Part shown: positions 26,073 to 37,831 of the stretch, one piece after another
Layout of the letters: the number at the start of each line of letters is the position of its first letter
How positions within the stretch are numbered: position 1 is the first letter of the stretch
Origin: Kudoa neothunni
Taxonomy: Eukaryota > Cnidaria
NCBI GenBank assembly: GCA_964304625.1
Contig: OZ199840.1
Location: 4,960,001-5,024,000 of the forward strand
Direction of reading: 5' to 3'
Length of the DNA: 64,000 nucleotides
Notes under the pieces: generated by a model
What the model was told of the DNA's origin: nothing
The model's input: only the letters and a program-made list of their open reading frames with translations
Databases searched by the model: none
Translations under genes and position numbers: made by a program

Positions 26073-28501
26073 ATGTGTGATAATGAAGAAGCAGAAATAC
26101 GAATGAAATTGAGATGGTTTTTTACCGACCCCTTTGAGAAATATCGAAAAAGAAAACTCCATCCATGGAAATTATTTTTTCAAATTTTTAAAATGATCCT
26201 TATCACCACACAAATACTTTATTTTTCAATGAGCCAAACCAAGTTAATAACATCTCGTGAAAGTTTGTACAAATTATCCTACGAAACTTTTGTCTCGAAT
26301 GATGGCATCTCGAAGCAGCTTTATTTTTACACAGCAGACGATTTGAAAGATCACATCACTTATGTTTATCAACAGGTGAGTAAAAAAATATATTTATTAA
26401 TCGATTAAATAATAAAAATGAATTATAATTTATCTGATATAAATTGTAGTATTCGGACGTGGATAAATATTTGTTTTCTCCATTTATGTTTCCGAGAAAG
26501 GAGAATTTTTCGGTGTGTATAAGATTGAAGGAATCAAGTAAAAAATTTAATTAATTTTTTTCTTCAATAAATACGACTAAAATTAGATCAATCATTTAAG
26601 CCCAAAATACCCAATTTAGCTAGTATAACTTTTTATCCGTGAAAAAATATTAAATGGTCAAAAAATAGATTGCCAACAAATATCCAATAAAGACTCATTG
26701 AATAGTTATTTGAATGAGACACTGGTGAGTCCCTTATTACGCAAGTAAATAATTCACCTAAATAATCTCAGAATTTTGATTTTGCTTAGATTGCGTGGCA
26801 TAGAGGTGCGTTTCCTTCTTTTGACTGAAGTATTTGGAGAGAAACTCAAGATCCCCAAAAAATACTGTTACGTAACGAACGTGAAAGTATGTGTTCGACT
26901 ATGGAGGATTAAAAACTGATCCCTCAAACAAAATCTCCTAGGTTGCTTACGAAAACACCTTTAATAATGGAGAATTGAGACTTTTGTTTGATTCAACTCA
27001 TTCCAAATACAACTGCGGATTTTCTTCTCCTCATAAAAGTTTTCATCTGATTTTTAACACAAAATCTGTTACGACTTTTACTAGACGTAATACCCACAGT
27101 CCTCTCTACGCTGCTCAATATCGCTATTGTAATATTATCAATGGTATCATTGGTCGCCTGTATTAAATCATTTCTATCTCATTTCAATTTGATGAAAGTA
27201 TATTTTGAAAAAAAGGAGTCATTTTGAGTGTTATTGTTTTCATCCCTATTGAAAATGAAATATAATTTTCTATTTTTAGAAAGTCACTCATTATTTCCAA
27301 CATGTGAAACACATTGAACTAAACTTATCCGAGAAACTAATATTTATCAACAGCTGGATTGTATTTATTGTGGTTGGTGATATTTTGGCGATATGTGGGT
27401 CCATTTTGAAGATAATAATCGACCACACGGTAATCCAATAGAAAGCACCAATAATATATCAAAAATATTGAATAGGATGTTGATCTCTACCAAGAAACAA
27501 TAATATTGATCGGAATCTCCTGTATAGTGGTATGGATAGGTGCGCTTCGTTATCTCACCTATTTTCATTCGTACAACGTAATCAACATGAATGATTTACA
27601 TATTAAAAACATATTCTTAAATTAGTAGATTCTAATATTTGAAAAAAGTATTATTTTCATTCAATTATACATTAAAAATGAACCTATTTAATTCATAAAT
27701 ATCAAATTAAACAATAATATTTAATTATATATTAAAAATAAATTCTTAAATTAATAAATATCAAATTTAAATGTTAGAAGAAATTAATATTGATTCAAAA
27801 ATTACAGATAATCTATTTAATTAATAAATATTAGAAATAACATATTTTATAAATAAATATTCAAATAAAATGTTGGAAAGGAATTAATTTTCAATTTCTA
27901 GGACCTTCTTGTGATTATAAAGCTTTCATTTCCAACTCTATTCCGATTTCTTATATGCGTCTTGTTTCTTTTTATCGGGTTCACTTTTTCCGGCTATATT
28001 CTACTTGCTCCCTACCACGAAAAAGTAACACTTCCTGTTTGTTCAGCTTTTTCATTGTTTTTCAAAATTCTAGTTCCGCACGTTGTCTCTAGCAACGGAA
28101 TGTCTCTTTTCGTTGATGATTGGTGATGAAATATTTGTCACCTTTCAAAGCACCAAGACACGCAGTAAACTTATCCTATTTGCCAGTCAAATCTATTTGG
28201 CACTATTCAACATTATATTTTTGTATTTGGTGGTTACTATATTCATATCGATAGTTTGTCACTATCACGAATATCACATAGTATGCGTATTTATTATTTA
28301 AGTTAGTGATTAATTGTATAGGAAACAAGAAACTCCAGAGTGATCAGATCATTTATTGACGAGTTCTTGGACCAATGTAACTGTACAAATTGTGAGATTA
28401 GCACTGGTGTTAGGGGATGCTCACAATTTCAATCTCATACCAAACAACACACAAAACGTCTATCCCCCTCACTTACATCCTCATCATTCTCCACCTCTTA
28501 G
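26073..28501 (+). CDS. MCOLN1: Mucolipin (TRPML) cation channel
   Basis: Endolysosomal TRP channel. Twelve exons join in frame to 511 codons: 26073-26375, 26450-26537, 26587-26622, 26669-26724, 26806-26886, 26942-27038, 27085-27197, 27280-27429, 27476-27577, 27902-28024, 28074-28280, 28322-28501. The frame is open upstream of the first ATG, so an extra 5' exon is possible. Diagnostic parts are WFFTDPFEKY before helix S1, the lumenal YENTFNNGELRLLFDSTHS block ending in a conserved Cys, S3 LIFINSWIVFIVVGDIL, S4 WIGALRYLTYFHSYN, and the pore TECLFSLMIGDEIFVTF. The pore keeps the Gly-Asp-acid filter (GDE; human GDD). The lumenal domain is shorter than in human TRPML1 and the tail has a CNCTNC cluster. 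Which of MCOLN1-3 it matches cannot be told. Confidence 0.9.
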
Positions 28502-28626
28502 ATTTATTAATAAAAAATTATTAGTGCTGAATAATCCACTGACTATAATGTACAAATTAATCAACATTGCGATTTATTAATTTTGCGCACGAAATCACAT
28601 TTTATAAAAACTCTTGGGGCAGTCAA
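28502..28626. terminator. Shared 3' ends of two convergent genes
   Basis: Only 125 bases separate the mucolipin stop (TAG 28499-28501) from the TRIP4 stop on the other strand (28627). AATAAA occurs on the plus strand at about 28509 and on the minus strand at about 28578-28573, so the 3' ends of the two mRNAs should overlap or nearly so. Confidence 0.55.
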
Positions 28627-29917
28627 CTAAAATCCATAAAAATCATCATCATTTTGCACCCGAAATAATTCAGGCAAGCGAAATTTTTCATGCGAAGAAT
28701 TTTGTGGGTTATTCATTGTTGATGGGGATGATTTCGTGGCAAATATTTCATTGCAAAATGTTTCTAACTCCAGTTTTGGGTTCGCGAATAAATCTCGGTG
28801 AAATTGGCTGGTTTCCATGGGCATACTATAGAAACTGTCGCCCTCAATAATTCTTCCAACAATATCTTCGATACCTAAAAAAGCATTAATCAATCATGAC
28901 AAAACATAATAAATACATACATACATACATACTTTTATGAGTATGTGGATTAGTAGATTGTTCAGCGAGAGAAGCAGACGTAAAATGTGAGTCGGATGCT
29001 GTACCCGCTAAAACAAACTCGTTATTGTTGTCCAAATCCAAAACCAAAGCATTTGTGGGTTTTTCGCGCCGTTCCTCATCTGCTTGATCCAATTCCTGTT
29101 GTTCTTCCAAAAACTCTCTCGCATCCTGAGACAACCATCTGTTTGTAGGCGTAAAATAGTCATTTTGATCATCAATAACTTTGTTGGTTGTGGTTTTGCT
29201 GTATGATAAATCGAGATGAGATTTAATAGCTACACAAAAAATGTACAATTCTCGATCTTGATTAATTAGAATATTTTTGTGGTCGATTGCTTGTTGAAAA
29301 GACTTTTATAAATATTAGTTGGTTTGAATGCTAGATAGTTTACTACTCGTTTATCATCAGCCGAAGTCAAGCGTTGCATAAGAGCCACACTTTTCTGTGT
29401 GTTGGCATTTAGGATTGCTCGCTCTCCAGTAGTGCACACAATCTCCCCACAGGTGAAACAACTACCCGAGCCTTCCTGTGCACACACTATTCTCCCACAA
29501 TTGGAACAGTTGTTTACCAACTGGTGACGTTGCGCCAAACATGTGCATTCCATTCTTACACCCTGTAAATCTAAAGGATGGTTTTTCTGAGGGGGGTCAT
29601 TTACAATTTCAGGGGGTTTTTGATGTGCGCGATTTTTAGTCTTATTTTTTTCTAATAGAGTTTCATCACTAGCCCGCTTAGACTCGTCTAATCGCTCCAA
29701 TCTATCTAAAAGTTTTCTATGATAGTCATTATTCAAATCAAGCAGATTTGATAGTTCTGAATGGGCTCGATGTGTTGGCAATTTTTGAAGGTAACTGCAT
29801 GTTTTAATATACTTATCTGCATGAAAAATTATAATAAAACTTTATATAAGGTTTGCATTGATCAGAACCAATTATAGATGAAAGTTGTTCATACAACACT
29901 TCCCACAACTGATCCAT
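28627..29917 (-). CDS. TRIP4: TRIP4 / ASC-1 homologue without ASCH domain
   Basis: Subunit of the ASC-1 complex, a transcription coactivator that also acts in rescue of stalled ribosomes and DNA repair. Four exons join in frame to 368 codons: 29917-29869, 29816-29304, 29229-28933, 28874-28627, with introns of 52, 74 and 58 bases. The C2HC5 zinc finger is clear in exon 2: CTCLAQRHQLVNNC, CGRIVCAQEGSGSC, CGEIVC. The conserved KVIDDQNDYF block with NRWLSQDAREFL follows in exon 3. The last residues (LFRVQNDDDFYGF) align with the segment just before the ASCH domain of human TRIP4 (581 aa as I recall). Translation then stops, and the next gene follows at once. The RNA-binding-like ASCH domain is therefore absent. 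The gene is head-to-head with GPKOW. Confidence 0.88.
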
Positions 29918-29967
29918 AATAAGTATATACATGCGCACGCAGACCTAAAAACAGCAGAATTAAAGTC
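29918..29967. promoter_or_regulatory. Bidirectional promoter region TRIP4/GPKOW
   Basis: Just 50 bases lie between the start codons of the divergent TRIP4 and GPKOW genes. Transcription starts and core promoter elements for both must lie here or overlap the coding sequences. No clear TATA box or other motif is visible, but the spacing implies a shared promoter. Confidence 0.6.
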
Positions 29968-32754
29968 ATGTCTCAGTCCCAAGCTGATAACAACAACCAA
30001 CAAAAATCATCGTCAAGCATGGGATTTTCTCTAAAGTTTTCAAAAGTGTACAAAAATCCAGTCAAAATTGCCAAAACAACCTTAGAAACTAAAAATCAGC
30101 CCCAACAGCAGTTTGAGGGCACCAACAAAAATCAACGAATTGAGAAGATTTGTGTGACAGAATTTGATGGAAAACAACTTAAAAAAACCACTCAAGATGA
30201 ATTTGAAAAATCCGTTGTTATCATCGAATCCCAACCGAATAGCAATAAACTTTATGAAAAGTTACGTCATCTAGAAGATGGAGTCAGTGAATTAAACACG
30301 AATGTGACATTAACATCCAGTAAAAATTACACACGCGAGGACTATCTCAATGAAGTTAAATTATTACCGCCAACTGTATAAGGATTTAGGTGTGAATGTT
30401 GATTGTTATATGGTTTCTAGAGCGAAATGTCCGATTATCAACACATGCCTATTAACGATTTTGGCAAAGCAATGCTACGTGGAATGGGCTGGCAAGAAGG
30501 AAAACCCATAGGACTCACAAATAAGGGGTGAGTGTAATGATGTTATAAAGAAATATTAATATTTTAAAAGATTGGTTGAGCCGATAGAATACATTCCTAG
30601 AACTAAAGGATTGGGGTTAGGCGCACAATCTCGCTCAGACTTTTTAAATAGCTCCACACAATCAACACCCACTAAATCTGATGTATTATATGCTTTAGTA
30701 GATTTTTTGGTGATTGATTGCTTATAGGACTCCAAAAAATCCACATATCGTTATATTAGTGAATCCGCTAATAAGAAAAGTAATTGATGTTATGTGTGGT
30801 GAATAGTTTCGCAATTTTTTGAAGATAAACAACCTCCTTTGGAGCATGGCTTAATCAAACTTGGCGAATGGCAAGGCTCCTATGTTCGCATTGTTAAAAA
30901 TGTTACCGAATCCAATAGCTGTATTGTTCAATTTTTAAACGACCGTAATAAAGTATTGTAGATATTATTTTCTTTGTTGAAGTATTGGCGAGGTGTTTGT
31001 TAATTGCCACTATAGGTCGAAACTATTAACTCCAAATATCTTATCAAAGTTAGCAAGGATGAAGCTTTGGCCAGTAACACAGTTTCAATTATTGAATATC
31101 TCGTTAAAAAGTTTTCATTTTAGATTCAACTGCTGATAAACAATCTCGAAATGATGATAATTTAAAAAACTGGCTCGTTCCTGGGCTCTACGTTAGAATT
31201 GTGAGCAAATCTTTCAAAGGTGGAAAATATTATCGAGATAAGGTAGTTATTTGTGTTTTCGTTTCACAATGTTAACATATTAATATTGGATTTAATTGAA
31301 GATTATAATATATTTTCAAATTAATATTTTAATTGTGTTAAATCCATTTTTAAACCGTTAATATTATTATATATTTTTAAATTAAATTTGAAAATGTTCG
31401 TATTGAAAGAATTTATTAAAACTGTATATTTTTATTGTTCATATATTATTATTATTATTATTATTTGGAGATTAAAATTGATGACTTGATTATCAGCATT
31501 CAATAATAGATTAATTGGAGATTAAAATATTAGATATTTTAGTCTTTGATTAATTAATATCTTAATTATGTGCTATAATTATCAATATAACTTTTTGAAT
31601 TGGGGATTAAAATTTGATTTTTTTCGTTTTAATTCAAATATTTATATCTTAATTAAAATATTAATTTTAATTGTTAATATTGCAAGAATTTATTAAATTT
31701 ATGTATTCTTATTATTCAAATAATGTTACAATCGAACCTGGATCATACGAAAAGTTTGGGACTAGCGATTCCCTTTCTGGATTGCGATGTGAGGTTCAGG
31801 TTAATCGAACATTTATCCATAAGTTATTTCAATAAAATCCCAATAAAATTGAAAAACCTACCGGATAATCGCGATAAAAGACCGTTTATTGTTATTGTTT
31901 CATTATTATCGTCTCAATAATGTGTTTGATTGGAGCTTTTTGTTTTGAATAATATACTTAATTAGGGAATTAATTTTCAAATTAATATGTATTAATTGTT
32001 TTAATAAAATTATTTGAAACTGGGATTAAAATAATTATTTTCTATCGTTAGATTTAATGGACTGTGATTGTTGACCTATTCATATTTAATCCTAATGCTA
32101 CGCATGACCGCGTAATATTTATTTTTAATATTTGTCGCAGCTATTTATACGTTATGTGTATACTTAATTTTAATCGGTATATTATTTATTGATTTTTCTG
32201 TAATTATAAGAGAGTCAAAAGGTGTCGAAAATTAATAGATATTGCGAGATTAATGTGCAGAGCATTTAATTTTTATAGGATAATATTGTTCAATTAATTA
32301 ATTAATTGATTAACCATTGTATTAGTTAATTTTCCGTATTAATAATGGAATATATTTTGAATAACTCCTTATTCTCTATTTAGGCTCGAATACTTAGGGT
32401 TGATTGCGGAAACAAATGCGACCTGATTACTGATAATTCAATTAAGCTCAGAGGTTGTCTTTCAACATTTTTCTAATGTCAAAAATAACATTGTTAACTA
32501 TTTTAATGTGCAGATGTACCGGAAACTTATCTTCAAACTGTTATTCCTAAAAGTGAAGATGAACTTGTAGTTGTACTTTGCGGAGAACATCAACATAAGG
32601 TAGATTCCTATATGTGTTAAATATAATGGATTTCTGTTTTTAGAAAGGTCATGTAATGTCGAAACAGAATGATGTAGCCAGTGTTCATTTTCAAGACGAT
32701 GATTCCATGGGAGTGTTGCCTTTGGATCACATATGCCAAATTTTTTCCCAATGA
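29968..32754 (+). CDS. GPKOW: GPKOW: G-patch and KOW spliceosomal protein
   Basis: Spliceosome-associated RNA-binding protein (Spp2-like) that stimulates the DHX16 helicase. Ten exons join in frame to 415 codons: 29968-30375, 30421-30527, 30571-30682, 30728-30758, 30807-30952, 31016-31073, 31124-31242, 32384-32453, 32514-32599, 32644-32754. Exon 1 encodes a Gln/Lys-rich, probably disordered N-terminus. Exons 2-3 carry the G-patch (FGKAMLRGMGWQEGKPIG ... PRTKGLGLGAQ). Exon 5 has the first KOW-like strand region (WQGSYVRIVKNV). Exon 7 has WLVPGLYVRIVSKSFKGGKY, matching the human inter-KOW block. Exons 9-10 have the second KOW (ELVVVLCGEHQHK, KKGHVMSKQ). Human GPKOW is slightly longer. Intron 7 is about 1.1 kb; all other introns are 43-63 bases. 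Confidence 0.9.
31243..32383 (+). other. Long GPKOW intron 7 with degenerate repeats
   Basis: The only long intron among the multi-exon genes outside the repeat array. Variants of GGRGATTAAAAT recur at about 31466, 31517, 31601 and 32018, so it may have grown by tandem duplication. A 65-codon frame at 31723-31920 has no known match. Confidence 0.5.
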
Positions 32755-33828
32755 TTGTTTATTTTTTTAGTTTTTAAATTTGGAAAATCTCCAGTTGTAT
32801 TTGTATATATTTCTATTATCATTTTTTCATATACATCTGCGCACACATTATTTTATTCAAATTATGTTGCTGTAGTTTGTATCTATGCAATGTGGAACGA
32901 CAAATTTTTTATTATTGGAAAAAATGTTGATTAGCATTTTTGATTTTTGAAGGTTAACAGTTAACAGGGCCGGATTAAAAATTTTAGCTATCATAATTTT
33001 GGGAGTCATTTTCAAGCCTTAAAATTTCCCAAAATGTCTCCGTATTAAGGAAAAATTTTAGGATATGAACTGTAAAATAAAATCTAGGAATTATTTTTTG
33101 TAATCTATAAAATATAACAGTTTATAGTAATTTTTTGTTAAATATTTCACATTTATTGTTATAAAGCTGTTGTGTAGAATATTAATGTTTCTTTTTTAAT
33201 TTATAAATTTTTTATCTCCGTAATGAACTTATATTATTAGATTTTATGTATTTTTAATAATAAGATCTAAATATTAAATTTATAGATAATAATAACATAT
33301 TTATTATAGAATTCTTTTAGGTTGTAAAAATAACCTAAATCAAATGTTTTGCTAAATAGCGGAAAATTATTTTTAATTTTGTTTTACCTTGAAATGAAAA
33401 AATGAATTAATATTTTTTTGTTTTATCATTTTAAAATATTTCACTTTAATGTATTAGAAAAATTTACTTATTTGTGCTGTTTCATATTTGTTTATAATAC
33501 TATAAATTATTATGAGTATTATAATTAACAAGCAGATATATTTTTTTGTTTATCTGTTAAGTTTTGCAAGAAAAATAATTCTTTGTTATAAATTTTTATT
33601 TGGAGATTTATTTTCTTTGTCAAATTACACCAAGACAATAATTATAATTAAAGAGTTGACTATCAACAAACAGCATAGACAGCCATTTTAACAACCTCGT
33701 AATCTATAATCACGCGGAAGTTTACATTGAAAGTCAGCTGGTTTTTAATTATCACATCGTAAATATCATTTATGATAGATAAAAAATTTAATTTTAAAAC
33801 TTGTTCTGTGCGCAGTTTCCAGCTACTT
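32755..33828. other. Intergenic DNA downstream of GPKOW
   Basis: AT-rich. A CAGGGCCGGATTAA word at about 32966 resembles a hAT-type terminal repeat, but no partner end was found. No gene seen. Confidence 0.35.
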
Positions 33829-34828
33829 TTAACCCTCTAATGAACGTGAGGTCCTTTGGACCACAAAGTAGTTTTAAATTGATTATATGTTACTCATTCT
33901 GTCGAAACACTTGAAATTCATGTTATTTCCATGAGACTACGATATTTACAACTTAATAAACTTTGAACAAAAATTAACTATATTTCGAATTGAAATAAAA
34001 AATTACACTCCAACGAACTTGGGGTCTTTATTTTTCGATAGTTAATAAAAAAATTTTTAAAATGCCACACAAAGTTTAGGAAGTTTCTACCGGCTGAATT
34101 TTGAGAAAAAGACGATTCGTTAGGAAAGTTAATCTTCCCCAAGTAAATTCGGCAAGCTAATATAATAATTCGTACAAACTCCCTGAACGATAAAATCAAG
34201 CGTGATAGATGTTACATGTTTCGAATGCAAATTCTTAGACTTTTAGTCAATTTTGGATGTTTAACGTTAAGCAATATAATATTTTTTAGGTTTCTACTAA
34301 CCATTAATTGTTAACAATCAAAGGATCAGAATGTAACTAAAACATCCAATTCATATTGATCTCAAAAAATCAAAATAATTGAACCAAACTGTTAAGAAGT
34401 ATTCTCAAAATGTTTAATAGCCTAAATGATAAATAATAAACACTCGATGCATTAGTTTCGAGGATATTTTGGTCGATTTCATTATTCGAGTAATTATAAT
34501 CAGTGTTCAAAATACAAATCTGTTAGCTGCGATATTCAAAATTTTTTTGTTCCTTTGATGTTTATTTCACAATCTATAGTATAAAATTGCTTTTCTTTTT
34601 TTTAACGAAAAATTACGAATCGTTCTATAAGCCTACCAAATGGGATTTTGTAGGATTAATTGGCTCAATCAATCACATTTCCTCAAAATTCTGTTGGTAG
34701 AAATTTCTTAAAGTTCGTATGACATTTTGAAATATTTTTTTACTGACCATCGTAAAATAAAAATCTGGGATCCGAAAGACCTCAAGTTCGAAGGAGTGTA
34801 ATAGTTTTTGTGTACCTTAGAGGGTTAA
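33829..34828. mobile_element. Non-autonomous piggyBac-type element 2
   Basis: A 1.0-kb element bounded by TTAA at 33829-33832 and 34825-34828. The ends read CCCTCTAATG and, on the other strand, CCCTCTAAGG. Subterminal motifs GGTCCTTTGGACC (left) and GGTCTTTCGGATCC (right, complement) match each other in position. No transposase frame. Same end type as element 1 and piggyBac D. Confidence 0.75.
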
Positions 34829-35602
34829 CTAGCTATTTAAATTTTTTAGAATATGATGGCTTCGGAATTTATTCATTTTTGGTTTAACAATTAACTCACA
34901 TATTGGACAAATTTCCTTCTTTTTGTTTTAAGGCTAAGTAATCAATAATCAATTTTTTTTAATGAACGACTTTAACATTCAACACTATTTATACATTTAA
35001 TACACTTTAAATTTAGAACAAACAATTTTTTGGACATGCGAAGCACGATTAACGCATTTTAGATCTAATTGATGATTTAAACACATCGCTAATGTAAACA
35101 AATTAGCTTATCATAAATTAATGATACTTTTAATCCTTTAACCCCAAATCTTTATTTTCATGTCTAAATTTTTTTAGTCAAATTATGCTTATGCGACTAA
35201 ATTTTATGTGGGTTTTTGTATTTTTAAAACTATTACTTATATTTTTCGAAAAAATTATGCTCGTTTAATAAGATTAATATAGGGTATTAGCGCGAACAAA
35301 ATTATAACATAAATAACATTTTATTAATATAGTCTAACTTTTTCAAAATAAATAAAAGCAATTTCTACTTTTACTATTCAAAAAGGTGCTTTTCACTTAA
35401 CACGCAATTTGGGAGTTCCGCTCGCTAAGGCCACATATGTTTTTGTGAGAGACAATCTCTGGATAATACTCAATGTCGTCCAATCTTATTAGTTCTGAAA
35501 ACTTCTTGTTTTTTTTCCTTAAAAATTAGTTTGAAGGATTTTTTTGGTTAAATCAAATGATAGACGTCCTCACTTTGTTGCAGCATTTGATTTTTTCTAA
35601 TA
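34829..35602. other. Intergenic DNA
   Basis: AT-rich spacer between two transposable elements; no gene or repeat recognised. Confidence 0.35.
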
Positions 35603-35766
35603 CAGTCGAACCCAGTTAATCCAAAAATCGCGCTGTCCGAATGACTTTTAAAATTTGTTTGAAATTGATGTATAATATATGTAAAAAGATTTCTTTTAAC
35701 CGAGATTCCAATATCCGGTAGGAATGTGTTAGATCGCAACATTTTGGGATAATCGGGGTTCGACTG
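35603..35766. mobile_element. pogo/Tigger-like MITE
   Basis: A 164-base element with inverted ends: CAGTCGAACCCAGTTAATCC and, on the other strand, CAGTCGAACCCCGATTATCC. This end type is typical of pogo/Tigger MITEs. A TA precedes the left end; the right flank is CA, so the target duplication has decayed. Short frames across it are chance. Confidence 0.75.
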
Positions 35767-36145
35767 CACTCAAAAAAGATTATTTTAAAATAGATTTCGT
35801 TAAACATTTTAATTGAGATAAAAACTGGAATTTAAAGCGCACAAAGAAGGTTTTATTAATTTCTTACATTAGATTACATGATTTGTAACGTATAATTTAC
35901 GTTCCAGTAAAAATTAATCAAATCTAGCCTCTAAAGACTTGAAGGATGTATCTTAATAAATTTTAGGTTGCCTGTAAGTTTAAATTAGTCATGTTGGTGT
36001 CCGAATAATAAAAATATTTTTATATTGTCTAATTTTGGTGAGTTTCGGAATATACATCTTCCACTTCATCTACAAAATTAGAATATACTCTTAAAATGCT
36101 CTATCTTGTTATTGTGTAGAAAACTAAAGTTTTATTAGCTTTAAA

Positions 36146-36431
36146 CATTGGTCTTCAACCGGTGATCCACAAAGTTTACCAAAAGTATCCCTAGAAATGA
36201 AAAAATATAGAAACTTGTAGAAGGTATCTATTTACAAATACACGCTATCCTAATCCTTGGCGAAATCGAATAAATTTTAGAGTAATATATTTTAGCTTTT
36301 TTGTAAATAAATCCATACAAAATTTTCATAAATCATTTTTTTCTTGCAATTTCCTAAATATATATGGGGTTCCTCAGGACAATTTGAGTTTGTTAGGGTA
36401 TCTGCAACTCCGGAAAGTTTGAGAACCATTG
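36146..36431. mobile_element. hAT-type MITE
   Basis: A 286-base element with ends CATTGGTCTTCAACCGG and, on the other strand, CAATGGTTCTCAAACTTTCC, the classic hAT pattern. The flanking eight bases (GCTTTAAA left, GCTTAGGA right) agree at 5 of 8, compatible with a decayed target duplication. A GGGGTTCCTCAGGACAA stretch near the right end is also usual for this kind of element. No coding capacity. Confidence 0.65.
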
Positions 36432-37224
36432 GCTTAGGAGGATGATAATACATCATTGCTCAAATGTGAAAATTAATTAATTTAGAAAATATATATATAA
36501 AAACTATAAGAATTCTTTTATTTCGGATGAGGGCAGAATCTAAAAAAAGAAGTTTAAATTCAAGAGTATAATATTTATCTCAAATGATAACTCAACTCAC
36601 CAACATGGGCTAAATCGTATTTTTCGTCAGTTATGTTGAGTCGAAAATAATTTTGTTAAATTTAAGAATGATCAGGAAGTAAATACTGAGAAAGATTTTG
36701 TTTGATTAACTAAAAAAATTGTTGGCCTCTATTATTTATTTAAAGACTAAACAAATTATCATAAATATCAGAATTAAAGAATATTTCAAGTTATCTCATT
36801 CTGTCAACTTAATGTGTACCTTGTAGTAATCCCACAATGAACAGAGGCGGAGCCCCGATCTAACCCATTACATTATTGGGCGGAAATCCTGAAACCATTA
36901 GGACTATCATTGCTATCGCTACTACTGCAATTACTAATACAATTACTATTACAAAAGTTCTACATATATTATTATTAGCAGTGATAGTTTCTTCGCGCAA
37001 ATACAACATACCTTTTCTGCAACCTTTTTGCACGATGTTTAGTCAAATATTTCAAATAAGGTGTTATAGTTTTACGTTAATTTTTGAAAGGTTTTGTATA
37101 GTTTTAATATAGGAACTCTATTATACCATACTGAGTTATGGATTTCAGCTATGTAACCTAACGCAAATTACAGCATTTAAATGAAAGAACCGTTTTTCTG
37201 ATTGTTTAAGAGAAAAAAATAAAT
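36432..37224. other. Intergenic DNA before the tandem array
   Basis: AT-rich; an Ile/Thr-rich frame at 36876-37112 looks like low-complexity translation. No gene recognised. Similarity to the next repeat unit starts at about 37225. Confidence 0.35.
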
Positions 37225-37831
37225 ATTGATTAACTTTGCCATTTATATTTTCAAAATGTTTTCATAGTAAATATCTTTATATTATGATTAATATCTATTT
37301 GAATGTATTAGAAAAATAAAGACGAAATTTTAGTAATAGCATGCGATGAAACGTTTTATTTTACCATTATTTACACGATTTCGTAATAAGTTTAATATAA
37401 AATCAATATGAACAAAAATTGGTAAAAAAATTCATAACAATTCATCATACATTACCAGGTAAATTTAGAGTTTCGTGTTTAAATAAAGTTAAATCCACTA
37501 TTATGATATTCATATTTTGTATCTAATGATATTAAATTTTTAAAATAACGACTCATTGTAGTAAATACTTTAATAATAATGTGCTGATCAGAAAATTACG
37601 ATCTATTAAGAATTGAGGTATTAAATCAATTGTCATTTAAATAATCTATATACCCGATGAAAGTATCGGAAATAATATCGCATCCACATATTCAACTCTA
37701 TTTGTTTTTACCCATTACTGTTAAATATGGTTATATGTAGATTTTTTTGTCAACTCTATTGTATAAAATTTATTTTATTACAGTTAATCAATGTTTAATA
37801 GTTATACAACTTGCATTATTTTGTATGATAG

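Noticed and set aside
37725-37831. Hydrophobic stretch just before exon 2 of copy 1 as a signal peptide
   Set aside because: No in-frame ATG precedes it, and copies 2 and 3 have an in-frame stop there; it is better explained as the end of an intron.
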